64,000 nucleotides of DNA from Hexactinellida sp. DTS-2022 (Eukaryota; Porifera; Hexactinellida). Each line of letters starts with the position of its first letter. The first letter of the stretch is position 1. Below the pieces are notes generated by a model, which worked only from the letters and a program-made list of their open reading frames with translations, had not been told where the DNA came from and did no database searches. The stretch is from the NCBI GenBank assembly GCA_028753945.1, contig JAPNXP010000017.1, positions 1,302,001 through 1,366,000 of the forward strand. The letters run 5' to 3'. This document shows positions 30,859 through 42,347 of the stretch, piece after piece. Position numbers and translations under genes: made by a program.

Positions 30859-32445
30859 TATAGTATGAATTAAATAGTAACGCTGTTTCCGTCCATTTTC
30901 GCTTTGTAATTTGAAATGTTCAAATTTTTACGATATTTTTACAGACACTGCGGAAGGATGGTATCTATCGAGGAGACTTGGGTTTTCATCGATCCGAACA
31001 TTATTTCCCGAGTTATGACTGTTTTAGTAGAGTAGCTTTTAATATTAAAACGCGGTTTTATAACTCCAAAGGTGTTGCCCACGTTAAAATAACTATTTAT
31101 TGTATTTATAACGTTTCAATATTCAGACATATGATAATCTGACAAAATTTTTGCAAAACTCAACAAAAATTTTTAGATAAAAGTGGAAATTGCAAAAGTT
31201 ATAGCCCTTCGGCGGTCTTCAGGGTACGGATTCTTAACTAATTTGTAACTCAGAGAGGAAAAGAGATAAATTCAAGTTAGACTAGTGAAAAATGATCAGA
31301 ACACATGGTTTCCCATATGTGAATAATACATTTTGTGAGCCTAGGACGCACCGTTTTCGATATTGCCCTATATGGTAGTGTGAATGTGACCAATTTTGAT
31401 GACACATGCAAATTTGTATCTCCTAAACGGGAGACTCTAGAGCTTAGCTCTAAATTACTAATCACATTGATATATCATTTCTAAATCATTGCAAAGTCAA
31501 AAATCACTCAAAACCAAATGGTTACCTTGCTAATAATCTCGAATGCCCATATAAGGAGTGTCATGTAATCATCAAAATTGAGAAAATCCAAATTCAAAAG
31601 CTAACTGGAGCTTAGTTCTAACTTTCAGGCACTATCAGTGATTGAATTCCAGCAAGATGGCCGATTTTAATTCCTTCCCGAATCAATATTCTTCGCTGTA
31701 GACGTGTCGCAAATCCTCTCTGCCACTTGAAAACCACCGTAACTAATTATAGCATGCCACTATTTTCAAAGCTTAGTTTTGGGGAACTTTTTGAAGTTAT
31801 ATCGCTGAGATTTGGAATATAGCACCATAATATGTAAACTAAGACCTGTTTCAGTTCCGATTGCCCGATTTCGTACTTAATTAAAATCTAGACACCTTTG
31901 GGAGCAAAAATGTGGCTCAAATGTTAAAAAACCGTCCGTTTTTCCTAGAATCGACCAATTCCGATGAAAAATTTGACTTTTTGATATTAGCACCTTCCCA
32001 GAGGACCTCAAGGAGATCTGATAGAATGGATTAGACCGAATCACATTTTTGTAATCTTTATCAATTCTTCAAAAGTAAGCTTTTAGTACTATATTATTCT
32101 ATATGGGAGCTTAAATATAGAATTTCAAAAAAAATCTGTACTTAGAAGCCTTATATTAGAGCACTAGTAGTCTTAAAATAGCTTACATATACACTCCTTA
32201 TAGAACTGAAAATATTGGCTTACTAGGATAAACGAGTAGTGTGTTGTATATACTCACTCCATCTCGATGGGCGGAAACAGCGTTACTTAATCGAACAGAG
32301 GAAATTCATTGTAAGTTAATTGAGTAATACGTAATATGTACATAGAAGGTAATTATATATAGTAGGGAAATTCTGTATTCAGTGGTTGTGATTCCGTGTT
32401 TGATTTCGATATAATTATATCTAGGACGTACTCTAATTATACTAT
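30859..32445 (+). repeat. 3' LTR, interrupted
   Basis: Starts TATAGTATGAATTAAATAG, is cut by a 1404-bp element, and resumes at 32284 with the same sequence as the 5' LTR. Ends ATTATACTAT. Confidence 0.85.
30880..32283. mobile_element. 1.4-kb TA-flanked element inside the 3' LTR
   Basis: Ends ACGCTGTTTCCGTCCAT and, in complement, ACGCTGTTTCCGCCCAT. TA is duplicated on either side, as shown by comparison with the uninterrupted 5' LTR target AGTACTTAAT. It holds no coding frame of note, so it is a non-autonomous Tc1/mariner-like element or another TA-targeting family. Confidence 0.85.
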
Positions 32446-32843
32446 ACTATATGTATGTTAGTTACTTAATGTAGTTGAGAAGATTTTGTACTAACGAAAA
32501 AAAGTAGGCGTATGCCAAATTCTGTAAATGTATTTAGGAGCGCGACTGTGAAAAGCTGTTTAAGTCCCTGGGTTAAATCATATATTAACTCCGTTAAAAT
32601 ACGAAATGCTTTTGGGACATTTAAATTTACTTCGATATAAAAGAATTCAATTGAAAAGGAATTATACCGCCCAAAGTTCCAGATAAAAAGTAGACAAAGT
32701 TATATAAGTTGAAAAAAACAGAAAATTTATCAATCAAATCTACAAAATAAACAAAATAAACGCGATTAAACCAAATAATATACACACATTTTATTACAAT
32801 TTCAAGTACTGGAATGAGATAGCCTATTGAGCTATTGTTCCAG

Positions 32844-33695
32844 TCAATAATTAACCCCTTTCTTCTTCGAGCCTCTGCTTGGGGGCAGATTCTGGTACTC
32901 GGATCCTGAGTGGTCTCTAGGGGGCAGAGGAGGGGCCAGGTTAGTTTTATGCGGGGGAAGTTCGGAGGCGATGGGAGTAGAACTTGTGTTAGCGTATATT
33001 ACGTCATCGCTTTTCTGCTTTACGAGACATTTCTGGTCATATTGTACGCTGGCGGACCTCTGGTGGTGAGGGGAGGCAGGGAGGGTTTGTATGCTGAGTT
33101 TGGTGGGTCTGCTCTGGTCCTGGAAGGTCGGGAAGCTCCCGGGCCCGCTCCAGTCAGAGGTGGCGGTGTGGGTCGACATTTGCGGTGCTAGGATGGGCAC
33201 ACTGGGGGTCAGAGGGTTGGGCTTCCTCGGGGTTAAAATGGGAGGGGAGGGACTACGTTTGATGGACGTTTCATACTCTGTGTTGGCGTCGGGGTAGAGA
33301 CACTGAGTCTGCAGGGAGTAGGACAGCTTGGTCAGCTGATGAGACAGAGACTGCTTCTCAGAGATGGAGAGGAAGTTTGATAAGTTTTCGAGGGATAATA
33401 GCAGTTCTACAATCCGAGGAGGCAGACTCAGCAGGGAATCTGGTGGCGAACGCTCGTGCTCTAACAGTGTATTATAGTCGCTGCCCACTATAAGAGTGTT
33501 AACGAGGTCGTCTCCAGTTAGGTCTGGGCTGTCCGGACAGTCGTACTCTTGTTTCGTGTGAAAAGCCGCAGTTACGCGAGTCACCACACGCGTGGTCTCT
33601 ACCAGGTCGTTGTCTTGTACCGGGGAATCTCCCTGGTTAATGTATCGCGGCGTATAATAAGGATAGTTGGGCGAGTAAGATGGGACAGTGTGCAT
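32844..33695 (-). CDS. Proline-rich protein with SH2/SH3 docking motifs
   Basis: 283 residues from ATG 33695, apparently single exon, no signal peptide or membrane helix. I do not recognise a family. The C-terminal half is rich in Pro/Ser, with PPLPPRD (class II SH3-binding type) and EYQNLP, a Y-x-N motif of the Grb2 SH2 type. Further tyrosines are in YNTLLEH, EYETS and IYANT. A Leu-rich stretch (about 90-130) could be helical. It may be a cytosolic adaptor, or the tail exon of a receptor whose upstream exons I missed. The nearby tyrosine kinase genes make a signalling role plausible, but this is inference. Confidence 0.55.
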   Translation of the reverse strand: MHTVPSYSPNYPYYTPRYINQGDSPVQDNDLVETTRVVTRVTAAFHTKQEYDCPDSPDLTGDDLVNTLIVGSDYNTLLEHERSPPDSLLSLPPRIVELLLSLENLSNFLSISEKQSLSHQLTKLSYSLQTQCLYPDANTEYETSIKRSPSPPILTPRKPNPLTPSVPILAPQMSTHTATSDWSGPGSFPTFQDQSRPTKLSIQTLPASPHHQRSASVQYDQKCLVKQKSDDVIYANTSSTPIASELPPHKTNLAPPLPPRDHSGSEYQNLPPSRGSKKKGVNY

Positions 33696-34830
33696 TGTGT
33701 AGAAATAGTATAAAGTCGTAGAAACAAGTATTCTGAATATCGTAATACTAAAGCTATATAAATATTATTGCTGAAATAATTAAAGGTCGGTAGACAACCA
33801 CAAATTCAGTCGATTTTTTAATTAATTTTAAAAACTGATAAATATTACGAGTGCTTATTCTTACGTGGACAAATTGGAATTTGTAATTTCTCGTATATTA
33901 GAGACAAGTAGTAATTAATAATACAAAGTGGTCTTTATTTATTCTTACATTAATTTTAATTAAATTCTCAAAAAAAGCTATTGTGCAACCAGAAAACACC
34001 AACAACAGTTTTAATTTATAAAGAAATATTTTATCTGAGGTGGTCTACGATTTAATCAAACGCAACATTAGGCCAGTGTTAATGGTAAACTGTTTCAGAT
34101 CCATACAAAGTCTACCTGAGGATGCGGGCGGGCGGCATCTCATTAGAATTATCTCATTATTTGATAACGATACACTAGTTATAATTATCAGAGCAAATAT
34201 TCTAATTTGTGAGTGCTTATTGGCGAAATATGCCATCTTTGGGTAATAAAGCTTGTTATAATTTCTGATTTTTGTTAATTGCTAATTCTGGCTGTTCTAG
34301 AGTCTATTAATATTTAATCTTACCAAAAAATTGCCAACGAACAGTGACATTACTTTGAAATGTAAGTGTAATAAGTGGAATAATTGGAATAATGACAATA
34401 TTCGTGCGGAAGTGATATCTGACGCGGGCGGCGGAGCTGAAACAAGATTCCAACTAACAGTGGCCTAAATAAATAGGTTCAATCAATTAGAGCGATAGTA
34501 ACTAAACAGATAAGTTAAGGCTTAACTTTGGTCCAATAAAAGCCTAGTCCGTTGTAATATCAAAATAACTTATTGGACAATAGTATTAAGGGAATAATAT
34601 TATAAAATCTAGCTAACTAAAATCCCCGAATACATTAGAATTGTGTTAGAATAAACTCATGTTTGCCATAAGTATCATAGCTGACATTCTACACCACTCT
34701 AAGTGATCAGAAATCCGACACATAACTCTGTGAGAGTACATAACCTGTGGCAACAGACTCTATACACATTTACATATGAACTAATTTATCTATACGTATT
34801 AATTATAATTACTAATCTCCTGGATAATTC
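33696..34830. other. Intergenic, no gene seen
   Basis: AT-rich region between the proline-rich gene and the 3' end of EIF2S2. Frames at 34040-34246 on both strands are mirror-like and lack features. Confidence 0.4.
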
Positions 34831-37800
34831 TTAGTTTGTTCTCCGACTGACGTTAGCAACATATCCCTGTCTGATGTTGTTCACAGCGCAGCGAGACCCG
34901 CAGGCCTCGCACTGTAGGAAGTGGAGACGGTGGTCCTTCTGTAGGACAGTGTCAGGCGACCTGCATGTGTGACATATGACGTATTCTCCTAAGGTAAATA
35001 ACAACAAGTAATAGTACTTCCCATAAATACGGTATTATTATGCTCACTTATATAAGCTCTCAGTACTGTCTCTATTTGAGCTCCATTGAACTTTCCCTTT
35101 ATGATTAGCTGGTTATTCCCATCAATAGCACCGCTATAAACAGAATAACGTGTCAGCATATTGGTAGTTGTTTAGTATACTAAAGTATGTAGTTCCTACC
35201 ACATTACGGTATGCATAATTAGTTGGCATTAATTAAATAATATGAATGTGGTATTATAAATGTAATAAGCAGACAAGGTTCCTGGAAATTTGTCTAAAAA
35301 ATTGTCTTAATCGATTTTCAAATAAAATTGAGTGAACTGTATTTAATAGAAAGTGCTCTGGGGATATATCATCATATTATATAACTTGTATCATTTTGAG
35401 GGCCAAAACATGGCTTGTCATGAAAAGTGAATACATATTAGAAGTAAGTCAGCAATATTCAAGCTTTGGAATAACATATGGAAGAACCATTTATAGAATA
35501 TATATCTGCATATATTAACACACCAAGCTCCCAACTCAGTCATCAGATACTCCAACAAATGTCTCGGCTGTCTGTGTAGCCTGGGATAAATAAATAAATA
35601 ATTAATAAATAAACAAATAAATAAATAGAAGTAAATACAGTCGACTCCGCTTAATAGTAACCGGTTAGTACATTTCTCCACTTAATGGGATCAAAATTTT
35701 ACAGGATGTATAGGACAGAGTTTGGCCTACAATATTTTCGGTTAATAGATATCTCCGCTTAATCGGGTCAAAGTAACCTGGTCCCGAGGTGACTCTATTA
35801 AGCGGAGTCGACTGTATTGTCAACGGATAATCTCATACGTTTTACAGGTGTCCTTGAAGTTAACGAAGGAAGTCCTGGCTCCTATTCTCACCACCTGTAG
35901 CGGCTTGATGACCAACTTCTTCTTTTCCACCGGACCCTTCTTAGGGTTTAGAGCGAACGCTCTCGCCAGTAGCTAAAGAATGGATAGCCATTAGTGGGTA
36001 GCAACATACAGTGTCTAGAGTTATAATGCAATCTTAGAGAATATTTTCACAATTTTTTTGCAGAGTAATGAGATTCATGTCAGGGAAGAACTATAAACTA
36101 AAAATAGTTATTAACTAAGTATACCTTGCTAAAACTTAATAATAATGTAATACAACACTTGGCAGTATAATTATGACGCGAGATAAATAGATTACTGACA
36201 GTATGGCCATTATTTGCTAACAGAAAATCTGTAATAAAACCATTAAGTCGGAGTTTCTTCTAGCCTGCTACAAACGTATAGAAGCTAGCTACCTCGTCAT
36301 AGCTGTACTCCCTGTTGCAGAAGCCGTAGGACTGTAGAGCGTCGTAGTGGTCCCGCTGGGAACCTGTCTTGCTAGCTTCAACTACAGATTGATACGGCTA
36401 GGCATAATATATTGACACATATATATGTATACAGTACAGTGGATTCTCGTTAATACCAATACAGCTGTACAGATAAGGCGAAATGTCAGTTAACAAAGTT
36501 TAATTAAATTCTCCTAGTATATACAAATGCATCAATTCACTCCGGTTAATACGAATTTCCGGAAATGAGAATAAATTTCGACGGTTTATGGTGTTCGTAC
36601 TAACGAGAGTCTATTATATACAGTATGTACAAGACAAATTGCTAATGGTTTGTAGTATTGAAGAGAGATAACTCACATATTTTCCCTTTCTTATCCAGTC
36701 CCAATAGCCCCAGGATGTCAGTAATATCGACATTATCAAATAAAGTATCCTAGAAAATAATGTTAAAATTTCGATTAGAAACTCAATAATTGATTGAATT
36801 CGTCCGTAAATGATAACTGTGATAGCTACAACAGCACTAGTACATGTCCATAGTCAAAATACACATACAGTGGACACTGTTACAAGAACATGCCGGTTAA
36901 TTTAATTTATTTGAAAAGTATCGAATATAAGAAGTATTAAGAACATACATATATACAGTGTTCTTATAACAAGTGTCCACTGTATACATTTAAATGTACT
37001 GAGAATTGAAGTTAAATTCATAGCACTTACGTTCCTCTTCTTTCGTTTCTTCCTCTTAGGAAAGTCCTCGTACTTTGCAATAATAGCGATATTGGACAGA
37101 GGAGCGACGGGAGCTAATATGTGCGCAGAAGTGTGCTGATTTCTGGGAGGTTTCTTCTACAAATATAGTATATAAGTAGCTGTGAATTTGTTAATAATCT
37201 CAATGCTAAGTTAATATATAAGTATGCTGTGAATTTAGTTAATCAATCATTAATGGAAGCAAAAAACGCATCTCTCGAATAATGACGCCAACAACAACAA
37301 GGGAAGCTTGGAATCAGTAATTATCCTGACTACCAGTGGCCCCCCCAGAAAAAAGTTGAAAGGGAGCAACATTAATGGTGTGGGTGTTACCGTGCCCTCT
37401 GGATAAAAAATAAAATGTTCAATATAATTTAGGATAGTAATATACGTATAATTCATTAAAAAAATGTCATTTGTTGCAATCAATTTTTTTATTCGGGGGG
37501 GCAAGCCCCCCCGACCACCAAAGAATCGCTCGCTACACTTGCTCCGCGCCCCCCCCCCCCCCCCAACTTTAACCTCAGACTTGTAAAACTTTGCGCCTAT
37601 GCTGACTACCATTCGACGTAAAACAGAACGCTGTATTCAGGTGGCGGTAGGCTCAGGGCTCATTGAAACACTTACCAAATAATATGTGAATTACAGTAGT
37701 ATAACCTTGTTAGTATGAACACCAAAGGACAGTAAAAATGCGCATTTCTAACCAATATCATTTGAAAGCTTTGTTAGGGGACTGAAAGAGTGATCGTACT

Positions 37801-38628
37801 AACGAGGTTCTACTGTACATATTGCTTTAACATTCCTAATTAATCAGAGAATAAGCTTACCCTGTCAGGTAGGTTGAGGACAGGAGCTGGAGGCTCTAAA
37901 GAGAATATACGCTTCAGTACAGATACAACTCGTATATAGAATGGGACTACAGAATACTAGGTACCGTCGTCTATGTCTTCGTCCTGAGTAGGGGAGGCGG
38001 GGGGCGGCTCCTCTGGACTCCCATTCTCGACTGGGGACTGGGGCTCCGGGTCCGGGCTCGGGAGAAGGGGCTTGTCTTTAAGGACCTTCTTCTTCTTCTT
38101 CCTGTTAAGCTTGAGCTCTTCAATCAAATCCTAAGAACACACCATAACACATACAGATAGTTGTACAGTAAATCTTCAGAAAGTTAAAACACTCTGGGCC
38201 GATGCAAAAGTTCACTTTTGAGAGGTGTTCACTTTTCATGATATATCATAACGTGTGTCTAAAACAATGGGAAAATTTTTGGGATCGAGAAAAAGTGTTC
38301 ATATTTTAGAGTTGTTCATTTCTTGAAGGTGTTCACTTTTAGAGGTTTACTCTAGTTGTACAGTAAATGTCACACAAATTCAACATGCAACATAGATTTC
38401 CATAGGTACATTAGACAAGTCAATTATACATGTATCAATTGCGTGTACCATTAGTGTCAATGATGGAGGTGTTTTAACCATAGTACAATATTAATATCCC
38501 TGTACTATATTAGTGTATATTGATAGGGACCACAACAAGATAATATACTGCTACGACTCATGAGCAATTAGAGAGTAACATTAACATACCTTGTTGAACT
38601 CGTCATATTCCTGATCTTCTGTACTCAT
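34831..38628 (-). CDS. EIF2S2: Translation initiation factor eIF2 subunit beta
   Basis: Ten exons: 38628-38590, 38130-37965, 37895-37861, 37156-37031, 36749-36677, 36381-36293, 35972-35839, 35580-35524, 35133-35048, 34988-34831. All have GT/AG borders and matching phases, and they sum to 320 residues plus stop (human about 333). The N-terminus has a lysine run (RKKKKKV) like the K-boxes that bind eIF5 and eIF2B-epsilon. The conserved core includes [32 protein letters not shown] and [15 protein letters not shown]. The C-terminal zinc ribbon is CHTC plus CEAC. It is part of the eIF2 complex that brings initiator tRNA to the ribosome. The short exon 3 and GT donors such as GTACCT and GTAGCT should be checked. 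Several introns contain MITEs. Confidence 0.93.
35638..35814. mobile_element. TA-flanked MITE in EIF2S2 intron 7 (177 bp)
   Basis: CAGTCGACTCCGCTTAATAG and its exact complement form the ends, with TA on both sides. Tc1/pogo-type. Confidence 0.85.
36437..36616. mobile_element. Pogo-like MITE in EIF2S2 intron 5
   Basis: Left end CAGTGGATTCTCGTTAATAC; right side has GTACTAACGAGAGTCT before TATACAGTA. Imperfect repeats, right border approximate. Confidence 0.55.
36868..36982. mobile_element. TA-flanked MITE in EIF2S2 intron 4 (115 bp)
   Basis: Left CAGTGGACACTGTTACAAGA; right complement begins CAGTGGACACTTGTTATAAG. TA flanks both ends. Confidence 0.75.
37334..37601. mobile_element. hAT-like MITE in EIF2S2 intron 3 (268 bp)
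   Basis: Starts CAGTGGCCCCCCC, ends GCGCCTATG, with exact 8-bp duplication CTGACTAC at 37326-37333 and 37602-37609. Long C-runs near the ends resemble the element at 12534-12839. Confidence 0.8.
37694..37815. mobile_element. Pogo-like MITE in EIF2S2 intron 3 (122 bp)
   Basis: Ends CAGTAGTATAACCTTGTTAG and, in complement, CAGTAGAACCTCGTTAGTAC, flanked by TA. Confidence 0.7.
38166..38354. mobile_element. MITE copy 1 of the GTTCACTTTT family
   Basis: Shares CATAACGTGTGTCTAAA, GAGAAAAAGTGTTCATATT and GGTGTTCACTTTT with the copy at 49313-49481. Terminal CAGTAAA is seen on the left only; right end worn. Confidence 0.65.
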
Positions 38629-39335
38629 TATCGAGGTTATTCTAAAGTATTCTTAAAAGCATTTGTATTTTAATATTCACACAAACAGTAGAGTATTGGG
38701 ATCCGTTTAATTGAGGGATTAACAGTGTAATTAATTAATTTGGGAGATAAACAGTAATTTTAAAAAAGAACATGATTATTCCTTAATGTTTGTAATAATA
38801 TAGTAACATGTAAAATCGATATATCCATATTCTAAGTTTTAACTAACAAATTGTAAGCAAGTTAATCAGCCAGTGTATTATACAGCCATTTGTAAATACA
38901 CTCATAACCAGATCCAATTTCATACGCCTAAATCACAAATTAATGTTACGCTATATGAGAGGATTCCAAATTTTCGCGGATCTAAATTCAAATTTTCCCA
39001 AATCATGCTCCAAAAGGAGCGTCTCGCGCTCCTAGATAATTCCTTGTAATCAGCTGATCTACAATTATCCTGAGAAGAATAAGAATGCTAAGCAAAAACT
39101 AAACACCACTCAATATGTTACCAATTAAATCGCTTATATTAAAATGAGTACAGGTATTCAATAATTGGGTAATTAAATTAATAAATTATGACGAATGAAT
39201 TGTGATATCTTATTAATAAAACTAATACAAGGTAGGCAATAGTTAATTGTCAAAAATATTCAACTCAAACCAACAATTAGTTCTTTGATTAAATCCGTAA
39301 AACCAATTCGTCATTGCATACAGTGGCTGGCAATA

Positions 39336-42300
39336 CTACACGCTATCAGAGCTGACAGAGTCGTTTAACTGCGACAGAGTTATCCCAGCCAAATGCTCTG
39401 CACTGATGCTGGGCCCGAGGTCTGACTCGTCTGTGAATTGGAATTTAGCTGTCGGGTGCGTGGGACTGGCCCTTAGCGCGGCCAGTTTGTACAGATGGTT
39501 GCTACTGACGGACAGAGAGAGGGGCAGGTGTTCAGTCCCTAGCACATCTTCTATCAACACAGACCCCTGGTTGTTGGTGGTGCTATAGTCGCTGTACATG
39601 TCAGCTCTCGGGCTAGCCACACGGTCGCTGTGTGAGTGGCTGGGAGAGTATATGATGACGTCATCAACACTCGTGTCGCCAGACTTTATGGTACACCTGT
39701 TGCGGTTGAAGAAAGCTAGGTTTGATAGCGTAGCAACCAGGCCGGGCTTAGCGGCGCCAGAAGGAATGTAGTACCTGGCGCTGTTGCTGTTCCTCGCGGA
39801 CTCGTGCTCCGACAGAACCTGCTCCACCTTCTCGTAGTCCCCCACCGCCAGAGAGGAGCTCTCGCTAGCGCACCTAAGCGCGCGAGGGCAGTCCGGCATC
39901 CTGGGGAGGGGCTGCGAGGACTTGGGCAGCCTCCCCTCCTGAGCTCGCTTGGCGGTATCAGTGAACATGCGGGATACATTGACGTACTCTCTGCTCTTAG
40001 GAATCCGTTTGATGGAAGTGTATATAGCGAAGCTCTCGGGTGTGAGCGTGTTGTAGAAAATCGTTATTTTAGAAAGCTCTCGATAGCTCCTGCAAGCAAT
40101 AAGGACCAGCACCAGAATAGTGCAGGCCGCTATGAGTAGGAGCGATAGGAGGGCGCTGCTAGTGGCAATGAGAGCAGTCAGGTAATCCGGTGACGTCACA
40201 GCTGAGATAGTAACTTCTGATTCCAACACGTTATTTCCAGCCGAGTCGGTTAATACTATCTCTGTCAGTGTTAGAGTGTTAGTGAAGTTAACTACAATCT
40301 GTATATAATCCGTGCTAATAGGATACTCAAATGTGAGTACACTGTGTGCAGTGAGGTAGGGGGGGACAGCACCAGGGGAGTGTACCGTTATAGATACAAT
40401 AGGAGAGTCAGTTGTGCTGAAGTGGAATAGCTGTATGGTCTTAATGCTAGCGGGTTTGTAAAAGGCGAATGAGAGAGGGAGACCTGCCGGGTGATGCGAG
40501 GAGATCCATTTGTAGCACTCTGTGTTGGTACAGTCTGGTGATACAACTTCTTCAACACCTTAATAGAGTCAGTATTATAGATCGATAAGGGAGAGTTTAA
40601 TGGAACGTACAAATGTAATATGTATATAATAACCAAATGCATCAAACTACGTACAGAATATTAATATAATGAAAGGAGTGTAATCGGGGACATATTAAAG
40701 AGATGAAATTACTTATCGGTCAACACCTTTTTAATGTATTTCAGGCATCGACAAGAAATAAATTCACCTTTGCGAAGCCGGGTTTTTATATTAAATAGGT
40801 GTTGGTCGGTATACTAGTATATTACGTATATGTAATCCTCAAATTGTTGTCTACTGAGTAATAACTAAGGCAGTTAATTCAAGAATATAACTTAAATAAG
40901 GCACTCACCGTTATTCAACACTCCTTTATCTCCGTACAAATAGCCATACTCCACTCCGCTACTCTCAGCATTAAGGTTGTCTGGTGTCGCTACTCTCACC
41001 TGCATTAGGTTATGCCTGCTGATGGGATAGGAGAGGACGGGAGGGAGGCAGCCCACGAGCTGTATAGACACACAGCTCTCCGAACCAACTGCTCCATAGC
41101 CAAATACCTATTGTTATAGACAGGTAACTCAATTCATTGCAATGCATTATAGACCAGGGGTTCTCAAACTTTTTACAAATAATCATAACTGTCGATCCCT
41201 CTGTAGGCACTAGGCAGTACATTAGAACCTCGTTAATACGAACACAAGGGGACCGTCGAAATCTGTCGTATAAACCGGAACCATGTGAATGCATTTGTAT
41301 ATGCTAGGGCCTAGGAAAATTTGACTTTGTTCGCCTAAATCGATATTTCATCTTTGCTCGTATTAATTAACGAGTCTACTCTACTGTATTAGTCTGTATA
41401 TCACTTCGGAGCCTCTAAGCCCAACTACAAACAGTAAATTACTGATGTGGCAATAATACTGAGGTACTTTTGAAACGGCTTCGCGGTGCCCAGTTTGAGA
41501 ACCACTGTTATAGACAAGCATACTGTTTGCCACAAGTAATACAAAATATTAGTAGAATTACAGAAGCTAATTACCAGCCATAACAGTAATTAGTGTACAC
41601 TTATGAACCTTAGTACAGCTGCAATGCGGCATTTGTTGTTATAATTAGCTAATTTCTCGCGAATCTACCTGAGCTGAACTCTAATTGAAATTTTAATTCT
41701 AAAATAATTAACCCACTAACCACAATGTGTTAATAAATTAAATAATACCTAAACATAATTAACCTATTTTCTACTCAGTATAGTACCTAATCCAGGCGAT
41801 AACTTTTTGAACTTAATTGATTATAAATTAAAAAGTGTACTTATTAATTGTTAATAACCGCAGTAATATACTGTTGTATCGAATGTGTATATGTATAAAG
41901 AATGCTGGTACTCACAGAGAGAGAGCTGGCTAGAATCGGCCGCTGTAACCTGATCAGCTGATGCTCTCCCCGCCCGACCCGCGCCAGGCCGCCAGCAGGC
42001 AGCGACGAGTTATATAGAGTAGCGATGTCTACGGACAATAGCTCTGTGTCCAGAGCAGTGTAGGCGAATGAGTAAGCAGTCAGACTCTCAGAGTCCGAGT
42101 TGCGAATCCCAATCCCAGTCACCCAGTATGTCTGCTCTAAGACAACTGTCAGAACTGAATGGGATGGGAATTTCAGTCTACAGTGGAGTGTGTTACTGGA
42201 CTGTGGATACGGAGCACAAGTGACGTCACATAACCCCGCACTGTTGTTGATCTGGTACAAGACAGGTTGGTCACATTCAGTTGCGTGTATTCGGATGAAA

Positions 42301-42347
42301 GAGATCAACAAAACTAAACTCACAATTACAATCTTATTGTAATACAT
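39336..42347 (-). CDS. Discoidin-receptor-like membrane protein without kinase domain
   Basis: Three exons: 42347-41916, 41107-40909, 40558-39336, with GT/AG borders and consistent phases (617 residues). Signal peptide at 1-22. Next is a discoidin (F5/8C)-like module whose end, ESCVSIQLVGC, spans exon 2. A second beta-sandwich region follows, ending in LTEIVLTDS, then one membrane helix (SSALLSLLLIAACTILVLVLIAC) and a tail of about 230 residues. This order, DS, DS-like, TM, matches discoidin domain receptors (DDR1/2), but the tail has no kinase. It does have tyrosine motifs (EYVNV, DYEKV, DYSTTN) and Pro-rich stretches. DDRs bind collagen; whether this protein does is unknown. Assignment to the DDR layout is inference from order and a few motifs. 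Confidence 0.6.
40713..40811. mobile_element. MITE of the CGGTCAACACCTTTT family
   Basis: Ends ATCGGTCAACACCTTTTTAA and, in complement, ACCGACCAACACCTATTTAA. It sits in intron 2 of the DDR-like gene. Related copies lie near 44229-44332, 56467-56556, 57791-57899 and 58249-58366. Confidence 0.65.
41155..41507. mobile_element. hAT-like element with a nested pogo-like MITE (353 bp)
   Basis: Ends CAGGGGTTCTCAAACTTT and AGTTTGAGAACCACTG, exact 8-bp duplication TTATAGAC at 41147-41154 and 41508-41515. Inside, about 41218-41393, a second unit begins TTAGAACCTCGTTAATACGA and ends AACGAGTCTACTCTACTGTA. It lies in intron 1 of the DDR-like gene. Confidence 0.85.

Larger units (their letters stand above)
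23750..32445 (+). mobile_element. Ty3/gypsy LTR retrotransposon with nested insertions
   Basis: Two LTRs of about 181-185 bp (after subtracting insertions) flank a PBS, gag, protease, RT-RNase H, integrase and a polypurine tract. A 5-bp direct repeat ACTAT flanks the whole at 23745-23749 and 32446-32450. By eye the two LTRs differ by one substitution and one 4-bp indel, so the insertion is young. The copy is broken: a 899-bp foldback lies between protease and RT, a stop codon separates RNase H from integrase, and each LTR carries its own inserted element. The gene order RT-RNase H-integrase is diagnostic for Ty3/gypsy. Confidence 0.92.

Noticed and set aside
35418-35681. 87-codon frame in EIF2S2 intron 7/exon 8
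   Set aside because: It runs through exon 8 in a different phase and into a MITE; the spliced EIF2S2 frame explains the conserved part.
40388-40645. 85-codon frame on the minus strand
   Set aside because: Alternative phase of exon 3 of the DDR-like gene; the in-frame reading fits splice phase and protein features.
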